DNA of 64,000 bases from Nitrosomonas oligotropha (GTDB lineage: Bacteria; Pseudomonadota; Gammaproteobacteria; Burkholderiales; Nitrosomonadaceae), in contig NZ_FNOE01000001.1 of assembly GCF_900106555.1 (NCBI RefSeq), positions 186,001 to 250,000 of the forward strand, in the 5' to 3' direction. The first letter of the stretch is position 1, and each line of letters starts with the position of its first letter. Of this stretch, positions 19,852 through 29,317 are shown in pieces. Position numbers and translations under genes: made by a program. The notes under the pieces were generated by a model. It did not search any database, was not told where the DNA came from, and saw nothing but the letters and a program-made list of their open reading frames with translations.

Positions 19852-19921
19852 GCTGCGCACAATAACATGGGAAATGTCAAGAAATTGTTAAGAATTACAC
19901 TTAACGCCAACAATGCTATTG
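19852..19921. repeat. 70-bp direct repeat, copy 2, with internal palindrome
   Basis: Starts GCTGCGCACAATAACATGGG and ends CAACAATGCTATTG. It aligns with copy 1 over the full length without gaps; the differences avoid the GTTAAG/CTTAAC arms. Confidence 0.75.
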
Positions 19922-20142
19922 AAACGGAGATTTTAATCAGTTTGGCAGCTTCGGTAAATATGTGTTATCTCATTGATTGTGTTTGATTTGTAAGTAATGC
20001 TGAATGCTCTTATTAACGCCCGATGACCCCGGGATGCCGGGAAACTGTCTTAAAACATTTGTTTGGCAAGCTGTTATGATACTGGGTGTGGTTGGTCTTC
20101 TAAAGCGCGGAGCTGATAAATTTTATAAGCAACCAAGTAGGG

Positions 20143-20168
20143 ATCGGGATTACTCCCGGTATTTTTAT
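20143..20168 (+). terminator. Terminator-like hairpin in the leader of the cytochrome c gene
   Basis: ATCGGGA (20143-20149) pairs with TCCCGGT (20154-20160) around the loop TTAC, followed by ATTTTTATT. It sits only about 27 bases ahead of the ATG at 20195. It may end an upstream small RNA or act as an attenuator. Confidence 0.5.
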
Positions 20169-20194
20169 TGAAGTAAATAAATTGGAGTCAGGGA

Positions 20195-20503
20195 ATGAAA
20201 AAATTAAATTTTGCATTAACGATATCGGCGCTATTCATTTTAGCCGGCTGTGGCGCAAGCAAAGACTATGCTCCGCCAGCAGATGCATCCGGAGAAACAA
20301 TTTTTAGCTCCGCTTGTACAGAATGCCATAAGCCTTTAAGCGCTAATGTGGCAATGGTATTAAGCGAAAAAGTGGCTAATAAGGATGCAATTATCAAGAA
20401 ATTTCAATCGGGCAGTATGAGAATGCCGGCATTTAAGAATATTCAGGGTGAATCTGCCGACCGTTTGGCTGAATATATTTTAACGAATAGCCAAGTCAAA
20501 TAA
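20195..20503 (+). CDS. Lipoprotein monohaem cytochrome c
   Basis: A 102-residue periplasmic electron carrier anchored by lipid: lipobox LAGC gives Cys19 as the lipidated residue, and the single haem motif CTECH is at 41-45 with likely axial Met77 in MRMPAF. The small size and the position of Met fit class I cytochromes of the c5/c551 type. It has a good RBS (TTGGAGTCAGGG before the ATG). The neighbours on the right are a HemN-family protein and Fnr, suggesting a link to low-oxygen respiration, but the electron partners are not visible. Confidence 0.88.
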   Translation: MKKLNFALTISALFILAGCGASKDYAPPADASGETIFSSACTECHKPLSANVAMVLSEKVANKDAIIKKFQSGSMRMPAFKNIQGESADRLAEYILTNSQVK

Positions 20504-20510
20504 TTCCACA

Positions 20511-20540
20511 TTACCTGGGAATCCAGCGATTCTCAGGTAA
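20511..20540. terminator. Hairpin between convergent cytochrome c and HemN-family genes
   Basis: TTACCTGGGAATC (20511-20523) and GATTCTCAGGTAA (20528-20540) form a 13-bp stem with one wobble around CAGC, between convergent genes. There is no clear U-run on either strand, so termination efficiency is uncertain; the right arm overlaps the end of the HemN-family gene. Confidence 0.4.
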
Positions 20541-21999
20541 AATTCAAATGGGTATCGAGCGGTTTACGTTGCTGCACAGCGCGCAGATACTTATCAAAAA
20601 CTGCGCAAATACTGTTCATCAATAATTGTCCCTTGGGTGTCACTGTAATTTCCTGATCATTTAGCGTGACCAAGCCAGCTTGTTCATAAACCGTGAGTTC
20701 TGCCAATTCCTTAGCAAAATAATTTTTGAATTCAATGGGAAAATATGCTTCCACCGACTCAAATGAAAGCACGGAATGACAAATAAGTGCTTGCATGACA
20801 GAGCGCCGGATTAAATCGTCGGGACTTAATTCGATACCGCGTCTGATCGGCAGAATATTGTGTTCCAGTTTGCTGTAATACTGCAGCAGATCGCAATCAT
20901 TTTGGCTTAAAGCCGGGCCAATGCTTCCGATTCCCGAAACTCCCAATGCGACGCGATAGCTGTCAGGATAGATCGAATAACCTTGCAAACCGTAGTAAAG
21001 CCGGCCTTGGCGTTGTGCAGTGATCAGTTGATCATCGTGTTTAGCAAACAGGTTCATGCCGATGTGCAGGTATCCTGCTGCCGTTAAACGGGCAATAGCA
21101 AGCAACAGCATTTCCAATCCGGTTTCTATATCAGGCAAATCTTCCGGATTTATATTTTGTTGCGGTTTAAATTTTTCTGGCAGGTGCTGGAAATTTAATA
21201 AGTTAATTTGATCCGGGTCGGCCGTTATGATTTTTCCCAGCGTGTATTCAAACTTTTTTACAGTTTGCTTGGGTAACCCATAAATCAATTCCGTTCTTAT
21301 GGTTTTAAAGCCGGCTTGTTGAGCGTCATGGATAGCAAGCAGCGTGGCATTTTCTGTCTGAACGCGATGGACGGATTGTTGCACATGATCATCGAAATCC
21401 TGAACACCGATAATCGCGCAATTAAAACCTATTTCTTTCAAAGCCTGCATGGATAGGTCAGGCATTTGCCGCGAATCGATTTCGATTGAGAATTCACCGT
21501 CTTTTATCAGGTTAAAATTTTGTTGGATTTCTTTTAAGATATTGCTTAACTGAACATCATTTAGCAGTGTCGGTGTGCCCCCTCCGAAATATAGCTGCTC
21601 TAGCTTCGGGTCTTCTCTGAAAAACTGCGCTTGTAGTCTTATTTCACGTGATAAGTAATCGAGATAGGTCGATATGCTGTCGTTTTTGTCGGCGATGATC
21701 TGATTAAATTGACAGTAAAAACATAAAGAACGGCAAAATGGGATATGCACATATAATGAGATTGGCCGACGGAAGTGCCCTGATTTGCAATTGTTCAACC
21801 ATCTGGAATAGGTGCGCGCATCAAATGTTTCGGCAAAGTAATCCGTCTCCGGGTACAAGCGATAATCAGCATTGTAAACACCGAACCTCCGAATGAGTTC
21901 GGAGCTGATTTGAAGCAAATCAGTAGATGAATCGGAAAATCTTAGTGGATGCACTGGGAATCTCATTTTGTGAAGAATGTTACCCAAAGAAATCTGCAT
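20533..21999 (-). CDS. HemN-family radical SAM protein (coproporphyrinogen III oxidase-like, divergent)
   Basis: 488 residues, with the HemN layout: N-terminal RFGVYNADYRLYPETDYF, then SLYVHIPFC with the radical SAM cysteines C89, C93 and C96, YFGGGTP at 137-143 for SAM binding, and GVQDFDDHVQQSVHR. Known HemN catalyses oxygen-independent decarboxylation of coproporphyrinogen III for haem synthesis. In E. coli HemN the cluster motif continues CGCNK, with a further essential Cys (C71). Here it continues CQFNQ, so that Cys is Phe98. Whether this paralogue is a true coproporphyrinogen dehydrogenase or a haem-handling relative (HutW/HemW-like) is open. It is divergent from fnr, with an FNR box in between. 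Confidence 0.8.
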   Translation of the reverse strand: MQISLGNILHKMRFPVHPLRFSDSSTDLLQISSELIRRFGVYNADYRLYPETDYFAETFDARTYSRWLNNCKSGHFRRPISLYVHIPFCRSLCFYCQFNQIIADKNDSISTYLDYLSREIRLQAQFFREDPKLEQLYFGGGTPTLLNDVQLSNILKEIQQNFNLIKDGEFSIEIDSRQMPDLSMQALKEIGFNCAIIGVQDFDDHVQQSVHRVQTENATLLAIHDAQQAGFKTIRTELIYGLPKQTVKKFEYTLGKIITADPDQINLLNFQHLPEKFKPQQNINPEDLPDIETGLEMLLLAIARLTAAGYLHIGMNLFAKHDDQLITAQRQGRLYYGLQGYSIYPDSYRVALGVSGIGSIGPALSQNDCDLLQYYSKLEHNILPIRRGIELSPDDLIRRSVMQALICHSVLSFESVEAYFPIEFKNYFAKELAELTVYEQAGLVTLNDQEITVTPKGQLLMNSICAVFDKYLRAVQQRKPLDTHLNFT

Positions 22000-22124
22000 T
22001 GATATGCCATCATTTACTGGTTTTCATAACCAAATGTGTAGTGCTGAATGCGATCAATTTAAAAAAGAATATCCACTCCTCCGGCAATATCGTAGAATTA
22101 TGTTGCGGGTTAGAAATGTTAATT

Positions 22125-22138
22125 TTGATTCAGATCAA
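22125..22138. promoter_or_regulatory. FNR box between hemN-like gene and fnr
   Basis: TTGATTCAGATCAA is a perfect match to the FNR/ANR consensus TTGAT-N4-ATCAA. It lies 28 bases before the fnr start and about 126 bases before the divergent HemN-family gene. The position suggests autoregulation of fnr and oxygen control of the divergent gene. Confidence 0.85.
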
Positions 22139-22165
22139 TTAAAGCGTTGAAATGTAATTCCCTAT

Positions 22166-22927
22166 TTGGAAAACACTTTGCTTAACGATACATCGCTTCA
22201 TCATCTCGATATCTCGCACATTCGATCTAGCTGCGCTACTTGCAGTTTGCGCGAGCTTTGTTTGCCTGTCGGTCTTAATGATCAAGAAATTCAGGTTCTG
22301 GGTGATGTCGTCAGCCATAAACGGAAAATTCAGCGAGGCGGCTACCTGCATCGTACTGGTTCTAGCTTTCAATCCTTGTTTGCCATTCGCAGCGGATTTT
22401 TGAAGACCTGTGTGCTTGAGGAAGATGGACGTCAGCAAGTGACCGGTTTTCATATGACAGGAGAGTTGCTGGGTTTGGATGCCATCAGTACGGAAACTCA
22501 TACGTGCGATGCGATAGCGCTTGAGGATAGCGAAGTGTGTGAAATTCCCTTCGCCAAGCTGGAAGAAATTAGCCGCACCATTCCCTCTCTCATGCGTCAT
22601 TTTCATAAAATCATGAGCCGTGAAATTGTCCGAGACCATGGCGTAATGCTGCTACTTGGCAGTATGAAGGCCGAAGAACGTTTGGCGTCATTTCTGCTCA
22701 ATTTGTCACGCCGCTTTTTAATGCGCGGTTACTCCGAGTCAGAATTCAATCTCCGCATGACGCGCGAGGAAATTGGAAGCTATCTTGGTCTTAAATTAGA
22801 GACTGTCAGCCGTGCGTTTTCAAAATTGCAAGACGAGAATATCATCACTGTGGATAATAAACGCATACAAATAAATGATATTGCCCGCTTAAGATTAAAA
22901 ATGGGAAACTCGTCCTGTATCACTTGA
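22166..22927 (+). CDS. fnr: Oxygen-sensing regulator Fnr
   Basis: Crp/Fnr-family dimeric transcription factor controlled by an O2-labile [4Fe-4S] cluster. All four cluster cysteines are present: C23, C26, C32 (CATCSLRELC) and C125 in VCEIPF. The C-terminal helix-turn-helix has the FNR recognition residues ETVSR (E212, S215, R216), consistent with TTGAT half-sites. The start is the TTG at 22166, since an in-frame stop at 22148 leaves no ATG. Length 253, the usual size. A perfect FNR box lies just upstream. Confidence 0.95.
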   Translation: MENTLLNDTSLHHLDISHIRSSCATCSLRELCLPVGLNDQEIQVLGDVVSHKRKIQRGGYLHRTGSSFQSLFAIRSGFLKTCVLEEDGRQQVTGFHMTGELLGLDAISTETHTCDAIALEDSEVCEIPFAKLEEISRTIPSLMRHFHKIMSREIVRDHGVMLLLGSMKAEERLASFLLNLSRRFLMRGYSESEFNLRMTREEIGSYLGLKLETVSRAFSKLQDENIITVDNKRIQINDIARLRLKMGNSSCIT

Positions 22928-23047
22928 AAGTTTTAATAGTTGCTAAAAAGCCTTAAATCTTCAACGATTATTATCATAGCGCCACGCTAGAAAAGCGCTT
23001 GTTGCACATCCGTATTAATTCCTGCGTTATTCTGTTCTTCTGTCAGC

Positions 23048-23077
23048 TTGAGTAAGCCAAGGAAAATGCTATATAAT
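23048..23077 (+). promoter_or_regulatory. Promoter of the rpsB operon
   Basis: TTGAGT (23048-23053), an 18-base spacer and TATAAT (23072-23077), a good sigma-70 match. Transcription would begin near 23085, leaving about 115 bases of leader before rpsB. Confidence 0.7.
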
Positions 23078-23097
23078 ACGGCCATAATTTAACGGTC

Positions 23098-23173
23098 CAT
23101 GCGGTAGCGCATGAAATACAAGTTGAATTAAATACACACATTCGCTCTTAATTTTGAATCATTAAAGCGAATG
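23098..23173 (+). promoter_or_regulatory. Structured leader RNA upstream of rpsB
   Basis: Two hairpins lie between promoter and gene: CATGCG-GTAG-CGCATG (23098-23113) and CATTCGCT (23139-23146) / AGCGAATG (23166-23173), the latter extended by TTAAT/ATTAA pairs. Ribosomal protein S2 represses its own rpsB-tsf mRNA in other proteobacteria, so an S2-binding leader is plausible. The fold is read by eye only. Confidence 0.45.
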
Positions 23174-23198
23174 GAGGCTCAATCCTTAAGGAGAATTT

Positions 23199-23924
23199 AT
23201 GTCAGTAACTATGCGTCAAATGCTGGAAGCAGGTGTTCATTTTGGTCATCAAACCCGCTTCTGGAATCCCAAAATGGCCCCCTATATCTTCGGCCATCGC
23301 AATAAAATTCACATCATCAATCTCGAAAAAACTTTGGTGATGTATGAAGAAGCCATGAAATATGTGCGTCAATTATCAGCAAACAAGGGTGTTGTTTTAT
23401 TTGTCGGTACTAAACGTCAGGCGCGCGACATTGTGCGCGAGGAAGCCCAGCGTTGCGGATCACCTTACGTAGATCAACGCTGGTTAGGCGGAATGCTGAC
23501 TAATTTCAAGACTATCAAGCAATCAATTAAGCGTTTACAAGAAATGGAAGTAATGACACAAGATGGAACGCTGGATAAGCTTGTGAAAAAAGAAGCGCTT
23601 GATCTTCAACGCGAATTGGATAAGCTCAATAGCAGCTTGGGCGGTATTAAGGATATGAAAGGATTGCCGGATGCGCTGTTTGTCATCGATGTAGGTTATC
23701 AAAAAGGCGCTATTACAGAAGCCAGAAAGCTTGGTATTCCAGTTATTGGTGTCGTTGATACTAATCATAACCCCGATAATTTACAGTACATTATTCCTGG
23801 AAATGACGATTCGAGCCGGGCGATACGCCTATATGCGCGCGGTGTAGCCGATGCTATTCTGGAAGGACGTAATCAATCTATTCAAGAAATCGTTCAAATG
23901 AGTGCAGAGGCTGAGCAAAGTTAA
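23199..23924 (+). CDS. rpsB: Small ribosomal subunit protein uS2
   Basis: 30S subunit protein needed for bS1 docking. 241 residues, with the family opening [22 protein letters not shown], the [14 protein letters not shown] segment, the [13 protein letters not shown] signature, and [14 protein letters not shown] strong RBS (TAAGGAGAA) precedes the ATG at 23199. It is the first gene of the rpsB-tsf-pyrH-frr cluster, with its own promoter at 23048. Confidence 0.98.
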   Translation: MSVTMRQMLEAGVHFGHQTRFWNPKMAPYIFGHRNKIHIINLEKTLVMYEEAMKYVRQLSANKGVVLFVGTKRQARDIVREEAQRCGSPYVDQRWLGGMLTNFKTIKQSIKRLQEMEVMTQDGTLDKLVKKEALDLQRELDKLNSSLGGIKDMKGLPDALFVIDVGYQKGAITEARKLGIPVIGVVDTNHNPDNLQYIIPGNDDSSRAIRLYARGVADAILEGRNQSIQEIVQMSAEAEQS

Positions 23925-24130
23925 GAAATTTGCATTTACTTGATAGCTGCCGCAAGCGTGCTAGCTACATTGGGTATTAAATACCATTTGACTGTTTCAA
24001 GGTAAGGCTTATCAACCCGTGGCAGATTTGTGAAGATTGTTTAATTTGCCATTGAATGTTAAGTAAATTTTAATCTTATCTTGATTAAAATCTTATTCAT
24101 TCATAAATTAATTTTGTAACTGGAGTAAAT

Positions 24131-25015
24131 ATGGCGGAAATTACCGCGAGCATGGTCAAAGAATTGCGTGAAATGACCGGTCTTGGCATGATGGAATGCA
24201 AAAAAGCGCTGGCAGAGACTGATGGTGATATGAAAGCGGCGGAAGATCTGTTAAGAATTAAAAGCGGTGCCAAAGCAAGTAAGGCAGCAGGGCGAATCGC
24301 TGCTGAAGGTGTCATTGGCGCGTATATTTCGACTGACAGCAAATGCGGTGCACTGGTTGAAGTTAACTGTGAAACGGATTTTGTGGCTAGAAATGAAGAT
24401 ATTATCAGTTTTGCCAAAAACTTGGCCGGGTTGATAGCCACAAAGAATATTACGGATGTTGCAGTATTAAGCGAAGCGGCGCTGCCGAGCGGTGAAACTG
24501 TTGAAACGGTTCGTAAAGCATTGATCATGAAGCTGGGTGAAAATATCAGCATCCGCCGCTGCGGACGTCATGAAACACAAGGCCAGCTGGCTTATTATCT
24601 TCATGGCACTAAAATTGGTGTAATGATCGATTATACCGGCGGTGATGAAGTGTTGGGCAAAGATCTGGCTATGCACATCGCTGCAAGTAAACCCATGTGC
24701 GTTTCCAAAGAGCAAGTATCTGCGGATGTTTTGGCGCATGAGCGGCAGATCTTCACGGCACAAGCAGCTGATAGCGGCAAACCGGCAAATATCATTGAAA
24801 AAATGGTCGATGGCCGTATTGCAAAGTATCTGGCTGAAATTACCTTATTAGGTCAGCCTTTTGTCAAGGATCCGGAACAAACCGTAGAAAAATTACTGGC
24901 TAAAAAATCCGCCAAAGTAAACGGATTTACGATGTTTGTGGTTGGAGAAGGGATAGAAAAGAAATCCGAGAATTTTGCGGAAGAAGTGAAAGCCCAGATG
25001 GAACAAGCAAAGTAG
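24131..25015 (+). CDS. tsf: Elongation factor Ts
   Basis: Guanine-nucleotide exchange factor for EF-Tu. 294 residues. The N-terminal UBA-like helix domain carries [18 protein letters not shown], followed by [16 protein letters not shown], the region contacting EF-Tu. The core repeats and C-terminal module are complete. It is 206 bases after rpsB and 32 bases before pyrH. Confidence 0.98.
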   Translation: MAEITASMVKELREMTGLGMMECKKALAETDGDMKAAEDLLRIKSGAKASKAAGRIAAEGVIGAYISTDSKCGALVEVNCETDFVARNEDIISFAKNLAGLIATKNITDVAVLSEAALPSGETVETVRKALIMKLGENISIRRCGRHETQGQLAYYLHGTKIGVMIDYTGGDEVLGKDLAMHIAASKPMCVSKEQVSADVLAHERQIFTAQAADSGKPANIIEKMVDGRIAKYLAEITLLGQPFVKDPEQTVEKLLAKKSAKVNGFTMFVVGEGIEKKSENFAEEVKAQMEQAK

Positions 25016-25047
25016 CACGAGTTATCATCATCTCCAATTAACGATCA

Positions 25048-25764
25048 ATGACTGCTGTTGCCTATAAACGTATTTTACTGAAACTATCCGGCGAAGCCCT
25101 GATGGGTGAAGATAAGTATGGGATCAATCATGCAGTGATGGGCAGAATTGTTGCTGAGATTCAAGAGGTCAGTAAATTAGGTGTTGAAATTGCCATAGTG
25201 GTTGGCGGCGGAAACATTTTTCGTGGCATGAAGTCCGCTAATGACGGGCTTGAGCGCGTTACTGCGGATTATATGGGCATGTTAGCCACGGTGATGAATG
25301 CCCTGGCACTGCAAGACGCAATGAAGCTCGTCGGCTTGGTGCCGCGAATACAATCTGCTTTACGCATCGAACAAGTTGTGGAACCTTATATTCGCGGACG
25401 TGCCATTCGTTATCTGAAAGACGGCAGGGTGGTAATTTTTGCGGCAGGAACGGGCAATCCTTTTTTTACTACTGATACCGCAGCCGCTTTGCGGGGCATG
25501 GAAATGAATGCAGATATCATGCTTAAAGCGACCAAGGTGGATGGCATTTATACCAGTGATCCGAAAATTAATCCGGATGCGACGCGCTTTCACCAGTTAT
25601 CTTTTGATGAAGCGATCACGAAGAATTTACAGGTAATGGATGCCACAGCACTGACGTTATGCCGGGATCAAAAATTACCGCTCAATGTATTCAGTATTTT
25701 CAAGACTGGCGCTCTTAAACGTATAATCACAGGAGAAGATGAAGGAACGTTGGTGACGGTCTGA
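25048..25764 (+). CDS. pyrH: Uridylate kinase PyrH
   Basis: Bacterial UMP kinase of the amino-acid-kinase fold; makes UDP and is usually hexameric and feedback-controlled by UTP and GTP. 238 residues. The N-terminal [27 protein letters not shown], and [17 protein letters not shown] segments bind nucleotide and phosphate. It sits in the usual place between tsf and frr. Confidence 0.98.
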   Translation: MTAVAYKRILLKLSGEALMGEDKYGINHAVMGRIVAEIQEVSKLGVEIAIVVGGGNIFRGMKSANDGLERVTADYMGMLATVMNALALQDAMKLVGLVPRIQSALRIEQVVEPYIRGRAIRYLKDGRVVIFAAGTGNPFFTTDTAAALRGMEMNADIMLKATKVDGIYTSDPKINPDATRFHQLSFDEAITKNLQVMDATALTLCRDQKLPLNVFSIFKTGALKRIITGEDEGTLVTV

Positions 25765-25814
25765 TGCTACGATAGTCGGGTCTTCTGAAATAGATTCAAG
25801 AGGGATAGGATATT

Positions 25815-26372
25815 ATGATTGCCGATGTAAAAAAATCCGCTGAACAAAAAATGCAAAAAAGCCTGGAAGCATTGAAAGTGGATTTGAGTAAAGTTAGAAG
25901 CGGGCGAGCACACACTGGTTTACTGGACCATGTCACTGTTGATTATTATGGCACGCAAACGCCGATCAACCAAGTCGCCAATATCAACCTCATAGACGCG
26001 CGGACGATCGGAGTCATTCCTTGGGAAAAGAAAATGGCTAACGCCATCGAGAAAGCTATTCGCGAATCTGATCTGGGTTTAAATCCGATGCCGGTAGGTG
26101 AAACGGTTCGTGTGCCCATGCCGGCGCTTACTGAAGATCGTCGCCGTGACCTGATCAAAGTGGTTAAGCATGAAGCGGAAGCAGTTCGAGTGGCCATGCG
26201 TAATATCCGCCGGGATGCGAATGCACACTTGAAAGACTTATTAAAGTCTAAAGATATATCAGAAGACGAGGAACGCCGGGGGCAAGACGAAATTCAAAAG
26301 TTAACCGATCGTTATATCTTAGAAATTGATAAGGTTTTACAGGTTAAGGAAGCCGAACTGATGGCGGTTTGA
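25815..26372 (+). CDS. frr: Ribosome recycling factor
   Basis: With EF-G, splits the post-termination ribosome. 185 residues, the normal length. Domain I begins [19 protein letters not shown], and the conserved segments [23 protein letters not shown] and [14 protein letters not shown] are present. An RBS (AAGAGGGATAGG) precedes the ATG at 25815. uppS begins one base after its stop. Confidence 0.98.
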   Translation: MIADVKKSAEQKMQKSLEALKVDLSKVRSGRAHTGLLDHVTVDYYGTQTPINQVANINLIDARTIGVIPWEKKMANAIEKAIRESDLGLNPMPVGETVRVPMPALTEDRRRDLIKVVKHEAEAVRVAMRNIRRDANAHLKDLLKSKDISEDEERRGQDEIQKLTDRYILEIDKVLQVKEAELMAV

Positions 26373-26373
26373 T

Positions 26374-27135
26374 ATGCCTCAAGGCCCGAGTTCAACCCCA
26401 GAAATACCCGAAACAGGTTCAGTACCCAAACACATCGCTATTATTATGGATGGTAACGGCCGTTGGGCACAAAGCCGTTACATGCCTCGGATTGCAGGGC
26501 ATAAGCAAGGTGTCGAAACAGTTCGCGGTGTTATTAAAGCCTGTATGGAACGCGGTGTTGCCTTCCTCACGCTATTTGCTTTCAGCAGCGAAAACTGGCG
26601 ACGACCTACGGATGAAGTTACGTCTTTAATGCAACTGTTTCTTGGCGCATTGGAGCAAGAAATCGCCAAATTGCATGAAAATGGCATCCGTTTTAAAGTC
26701 ATCGGCGACATATCAAAATTCGATCCTAAAATCGTAGAATTTATTCACCTTGGCGAGCAACTCACTGCCAATAATACACGTCTCACATTTACGATTGCGG
26801 CCAATTATGGCGGCCGTTGGGATATCATGCAGGCCATGCGCAAGATGATGGCACAATCAAAAGATCTGCCGCTTAACTTTGAAGAAGAAAGTTTGGCGCA
26901 ATATCTATCCATGAGTTATGCGCCCGAGCCGGACTTGTTCATCCGCACCGGCGGCGAATATCGCGTCAGTAATTTTTTATTATGGCAACTGGCCTACACC
27001 GAATTATATTTCACCAATACCTTATGGCCGGATTTTGACGAGCATGAACTTGAATTGGCCATCCAGTCTTACCAGCAGCGTGAGCGTCGATTTGGCCGTA
27101 CCAGCGAGCAACTGCAAATGTTACTTGTCCGCTGA
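26374..27135 (+). CDS. uppS: Undecaprenyl diphosphate synthase
   Basis: Cis-prenyltransferase that extends farnesyl diphosphate to the C55 carrier lipid for cell-wall synthesis. 253 residues. The active-site stretch [15 protein letters not shown] holds catalytic D26 and the diphosphate-binding G29-R30. The C-terminal [22 protein letters not shown] segment is the second signature. Coupled to frr (one-base gap) and followed by cdsA after 21 bases. Confidence 0.97.
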   Translation: MPQGPSSTPEIPETGSVPKHIAIIMDGNGRWAQSRYMPRIAGHKQGVETVRGVIKACMERGVAFLTLFAFSSENWRRPTDEVTSLMQLFLGALEQEIAKLHENGIRFKVIGDISKFDPKIVEFIHLGEQLTANNTRLTFTIAANYGGRWDIMQAMRKMMAQSKDLPLNFEEESLAQYLSMSYAPEPDLFIRTGGEYRVSNFLLWQLAYTELYFTNTLWPDFDEHELELAIQSYQQRERRFGRTSEQLQMLLVR

Positions 27136-27156
27136 AGGGTAAAAAGTAGCCTTTTT

Positions 27157-27981
27157 ATGCTTAAAACCCGCATCCTGACTGCAATTATCATTCTTCCTTT
27201 GTTCTTGTCGGCATTGTTTTTCTTGCAAGATATCTTTTGGGCTATTGTGTTACTGTCACTGACAGTGATCGGGTCGCGCGAATGGAGCCGGTTAGCCGGA
27301 TTTTCGGTAAGAAATACCATCATTTTTATGCTCCTGACTACATTCATTGGGGGAGAATTGTTGTTTCAGATGAGTGAATCGTTAAAAACCAACGTTTACT
27401 CTTCAGATTTGATCTGGGTTTATATTGTATCGGTCGCTTTTTGGATCATCAGTGTGCCACCCTATCTGAATCAGCTTTACACTATTAAAAATCCGCTACT
27501 CTTAATGTTGGCTGGCTGGATGCTTTTGTTACCCACATGTCTCGCGCTGTATCAATTGCGCGCTATCAGTCCGGCGCTTTTACTGGGCCTCATGGCTACT
27601 ATCTGGATTTCCGATACTGCGGCGTATTTCACCGGAAGATCATTGGGTAAGCGAAAACTCGCCAGTCAGATCAGCCCAAATAAAACCTGGGAAGGTGTAT
27701 TTGGCGCTCTTATTGCAGTATTCATTTATGGCCTGGCTTGGGATTTTTGGTTTATTGAAGAATCTTTGGCGGCTAAATTGATACCGTTACTGTTGCTGAT
27801 GGCGATATTGGGTATCATCGGCGATTTATATGAATCGCTGATGAAACGTCAAGCTGGTGTTAAGGATAGTGGAAATATTCTGCCGGGTCATGGCGGTATT
27901 TTAGATCGAATCGACGCTTTGACCGCTTCGCTGCCATTTGCCATTTTAGCCTTACTCATTTTTTATTCCCCAGCACTATGA
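27157..27981 (+). CDS. cdsA: Phosphatidate cytidylyltransferase
   Basis: Integral membrane enzyme that makes CDP-diacylglycerol from phosphatidate and CTP. 274 residues with about eight hydrophobic segments. The C-terminal signature [20 protein letters not shown] followed by GILDRID is complete, and [13 protein letters not shown] precedes it. The stop overlaps the dxr start (ATGA), indicating coupling. Confidence 0.97.
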   Translation: MLKTRILTAIIILPLFLSALFFLQDIFWAIVLLSLTVIGSREWSRLAGFSVRNTIIFMLLTTFIGGELLFQMSESLKTNVYSSDLIWVYIVSVAFWIISVPPYLNQLYTIKNPLLLMLAGWMLLLPTCLALYQLRAISPALLLGLMATIWISDTAAYFTGRSLGKRKLASQISPNKTWEGVFGALIAVFIYGLAWDFWFIEESLAAKLIPLLLLMAILGIIGDLYESLMKRQAGVKDSGNILPGHGGILDRIDALTASLPFAILALLIFYSPAL

Positions 27982-29165
27982 AAACTATCCGTCAAATCAC
28001 TGTTCTTGGCTCTACCGGCAGCATCGGGGAGAGCACGCTGGATGTTATCGCACGGCATCCGGACCGTTTTCAGGCTTTTGCATTAACGGCCAATCACAGT
28101 GTCGAAAAAATGCTCGCGCAGTGCCAGCGCTTTCAGCCGCGATTTGCGGTCATGCTGGATACGGCCAGTGCCGGGCAACTGGCTGATGCAATTAAAGCAG
28201 CCGGGATCCGGACGGAAGTTCTGGCCGGTATCGAATCGCTGGAAAAGGTTGCCTCGCTTCCCGAAGTCGATGCCGTGATGGCTGCCATTGTGGGTGCAGC
28301 CGGCATCCGCCCAACGTTTGCGGCAGCACGAACCGGAAAACTGGTGCTGCTCGCCAATAAAGAAACGCTGGTCATGGCCGGGCGTATTTTTATGGATTTG
28401 GTCAAACAGCATAATGCCACATTATTACCGATCGACAGCGAGCATAACGCTATCTACCAGTCATTGCCGCATCATTTCAATGGCAATTTGGTGGCAGCAG
28501 GTATCAGCCGCATTCTACTGACTGCTTCGGGCGGGCCGTTCCGTCGCGCACCGTTGGAATCACTCGCGAGCGTGACGCCGGAGCAAGCCTGTGCGCATCC
28601 GAATTGGGACATGGGGCAAAAAATTTCGGTGGATTCCGCCACCATGATGAATAAAGGATTGGAAGTGATTGAGGCGCATTGGCTGTTTGAGGCGCCGCCG
28701 GAGAAAATCCAAGTGGTGATTCATCCGCAAAGTGTTATTCATTCCATGGTTGCTTATGTCGACGGCTCGGTCATTGCGCAATTGGGGAATCCGGATATGC
28801 GCACACCTATTGCCCATGCGATGGGTTTCCCCGAGCGGATAGAAAGCGGAGTATCCGCTTTGGATATGTTCAAGGTTGCCCACCTGGATTTTGAAGAGCC
28901 TGATTTTAAAAAATTCCCGTGTTTGAAATTAGCCTATCAAGCACTCGCCGCGGGCGGAAATATGCCCGCAGTGCTGAATGCTGCCAATGAGATCGCAGTG
29001 GAATCGTTTCTTAAAAGACATATGCCGTTTACCGCCATCCCGGTCATGATTGCGCATGCCATGGAAACAGTGCGGCAAGAAGAAATGGCGACATTGGATG
29101 ACGTATTGAAAACAGACACACTGGCCCGTGATGTCGCGCGGAATTGGCTTGCAAACTTGCAATAA
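27978..29165 (+). CDS. dxr: 1-deoxy-D-xylulose 5-phosphate reductoisomerase
   Basis: First committed step of the MEP isoprenoid pathway; NADPH-dependent rearrangement and reduction of DXP. 395 residues. NADPH-binding GSTGSIG is at 11-17, [11 protein letters not shown] and [11 protein letters not shown] form the metal and substrate site, and ASGGPFR begins the flexible loop. It overlaps cdsA by four bases. The clustering with uppS, which uses the product, is the normal arrangement. Confidence 0.98.
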   Translation: MKTIRQITVLGSTGSIGESTLDVIARHPDRFQAFALTANHSVEKMLAQCQRFQPRFAVMLDTASAGQLADAIKAAGIRTEVLAGIESLEKVASLPEVDAVMAAIVGAAGIRPTFAAARTGKLVLLANKETLVMAGRIFMDLVKQHNATLLPIDSEHNAIYQSLPHHFNGNLVAAGISRILLTASGGPFRRAPLESLASVTPEQACAHPNWDMGQKISVDSATMMNKGLEVIEAHWLFEAPPEKIQVVIHPQSVIHSMVAYVDGSVIAQLGNPDMRTPIAHAMGFPERIESGVSALDMFKVAHLDFEEPDFKKFPCLKLAYQALAAGGNMPAVLNAANEIAVESFLKRHMPFTAIPVMIAHAMETVRQEEMATLDDVLKTDTLARDVARNWLANLQ

Positions 29166-29317
29166 TCCACGTAAGAAAATTGTTACAGTGACTAGATTCT
29201 ATTTTCCTGAATTAATGATAGTATCGCGTATTATTCAATCAGCATCAGCAGTGAAATGATAAGTATCGTGCGATCACAACCCCCCATCTACCTGCATCCC
29301 TTACGTAATAATCCACT

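Larger units (their letters stand above)
19540..20194. other. 655-base gene-free region with duplicated 70-bp element and leader
   Basis: AT-rich. It holds two copies of a 70-bp sequence (19730-19799 and 19852-19921), then a GC-rich hairpin CCCGG-GATG-CCGGG near 20030-20045, and a terminator-like hairpin at 20143-20168 before the cytochrome gene. I see no protein-coding frame that looks real. It probably carries the divergent promoters of the flanking genes and perhaps a small RNA. Confidence 0.6.
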
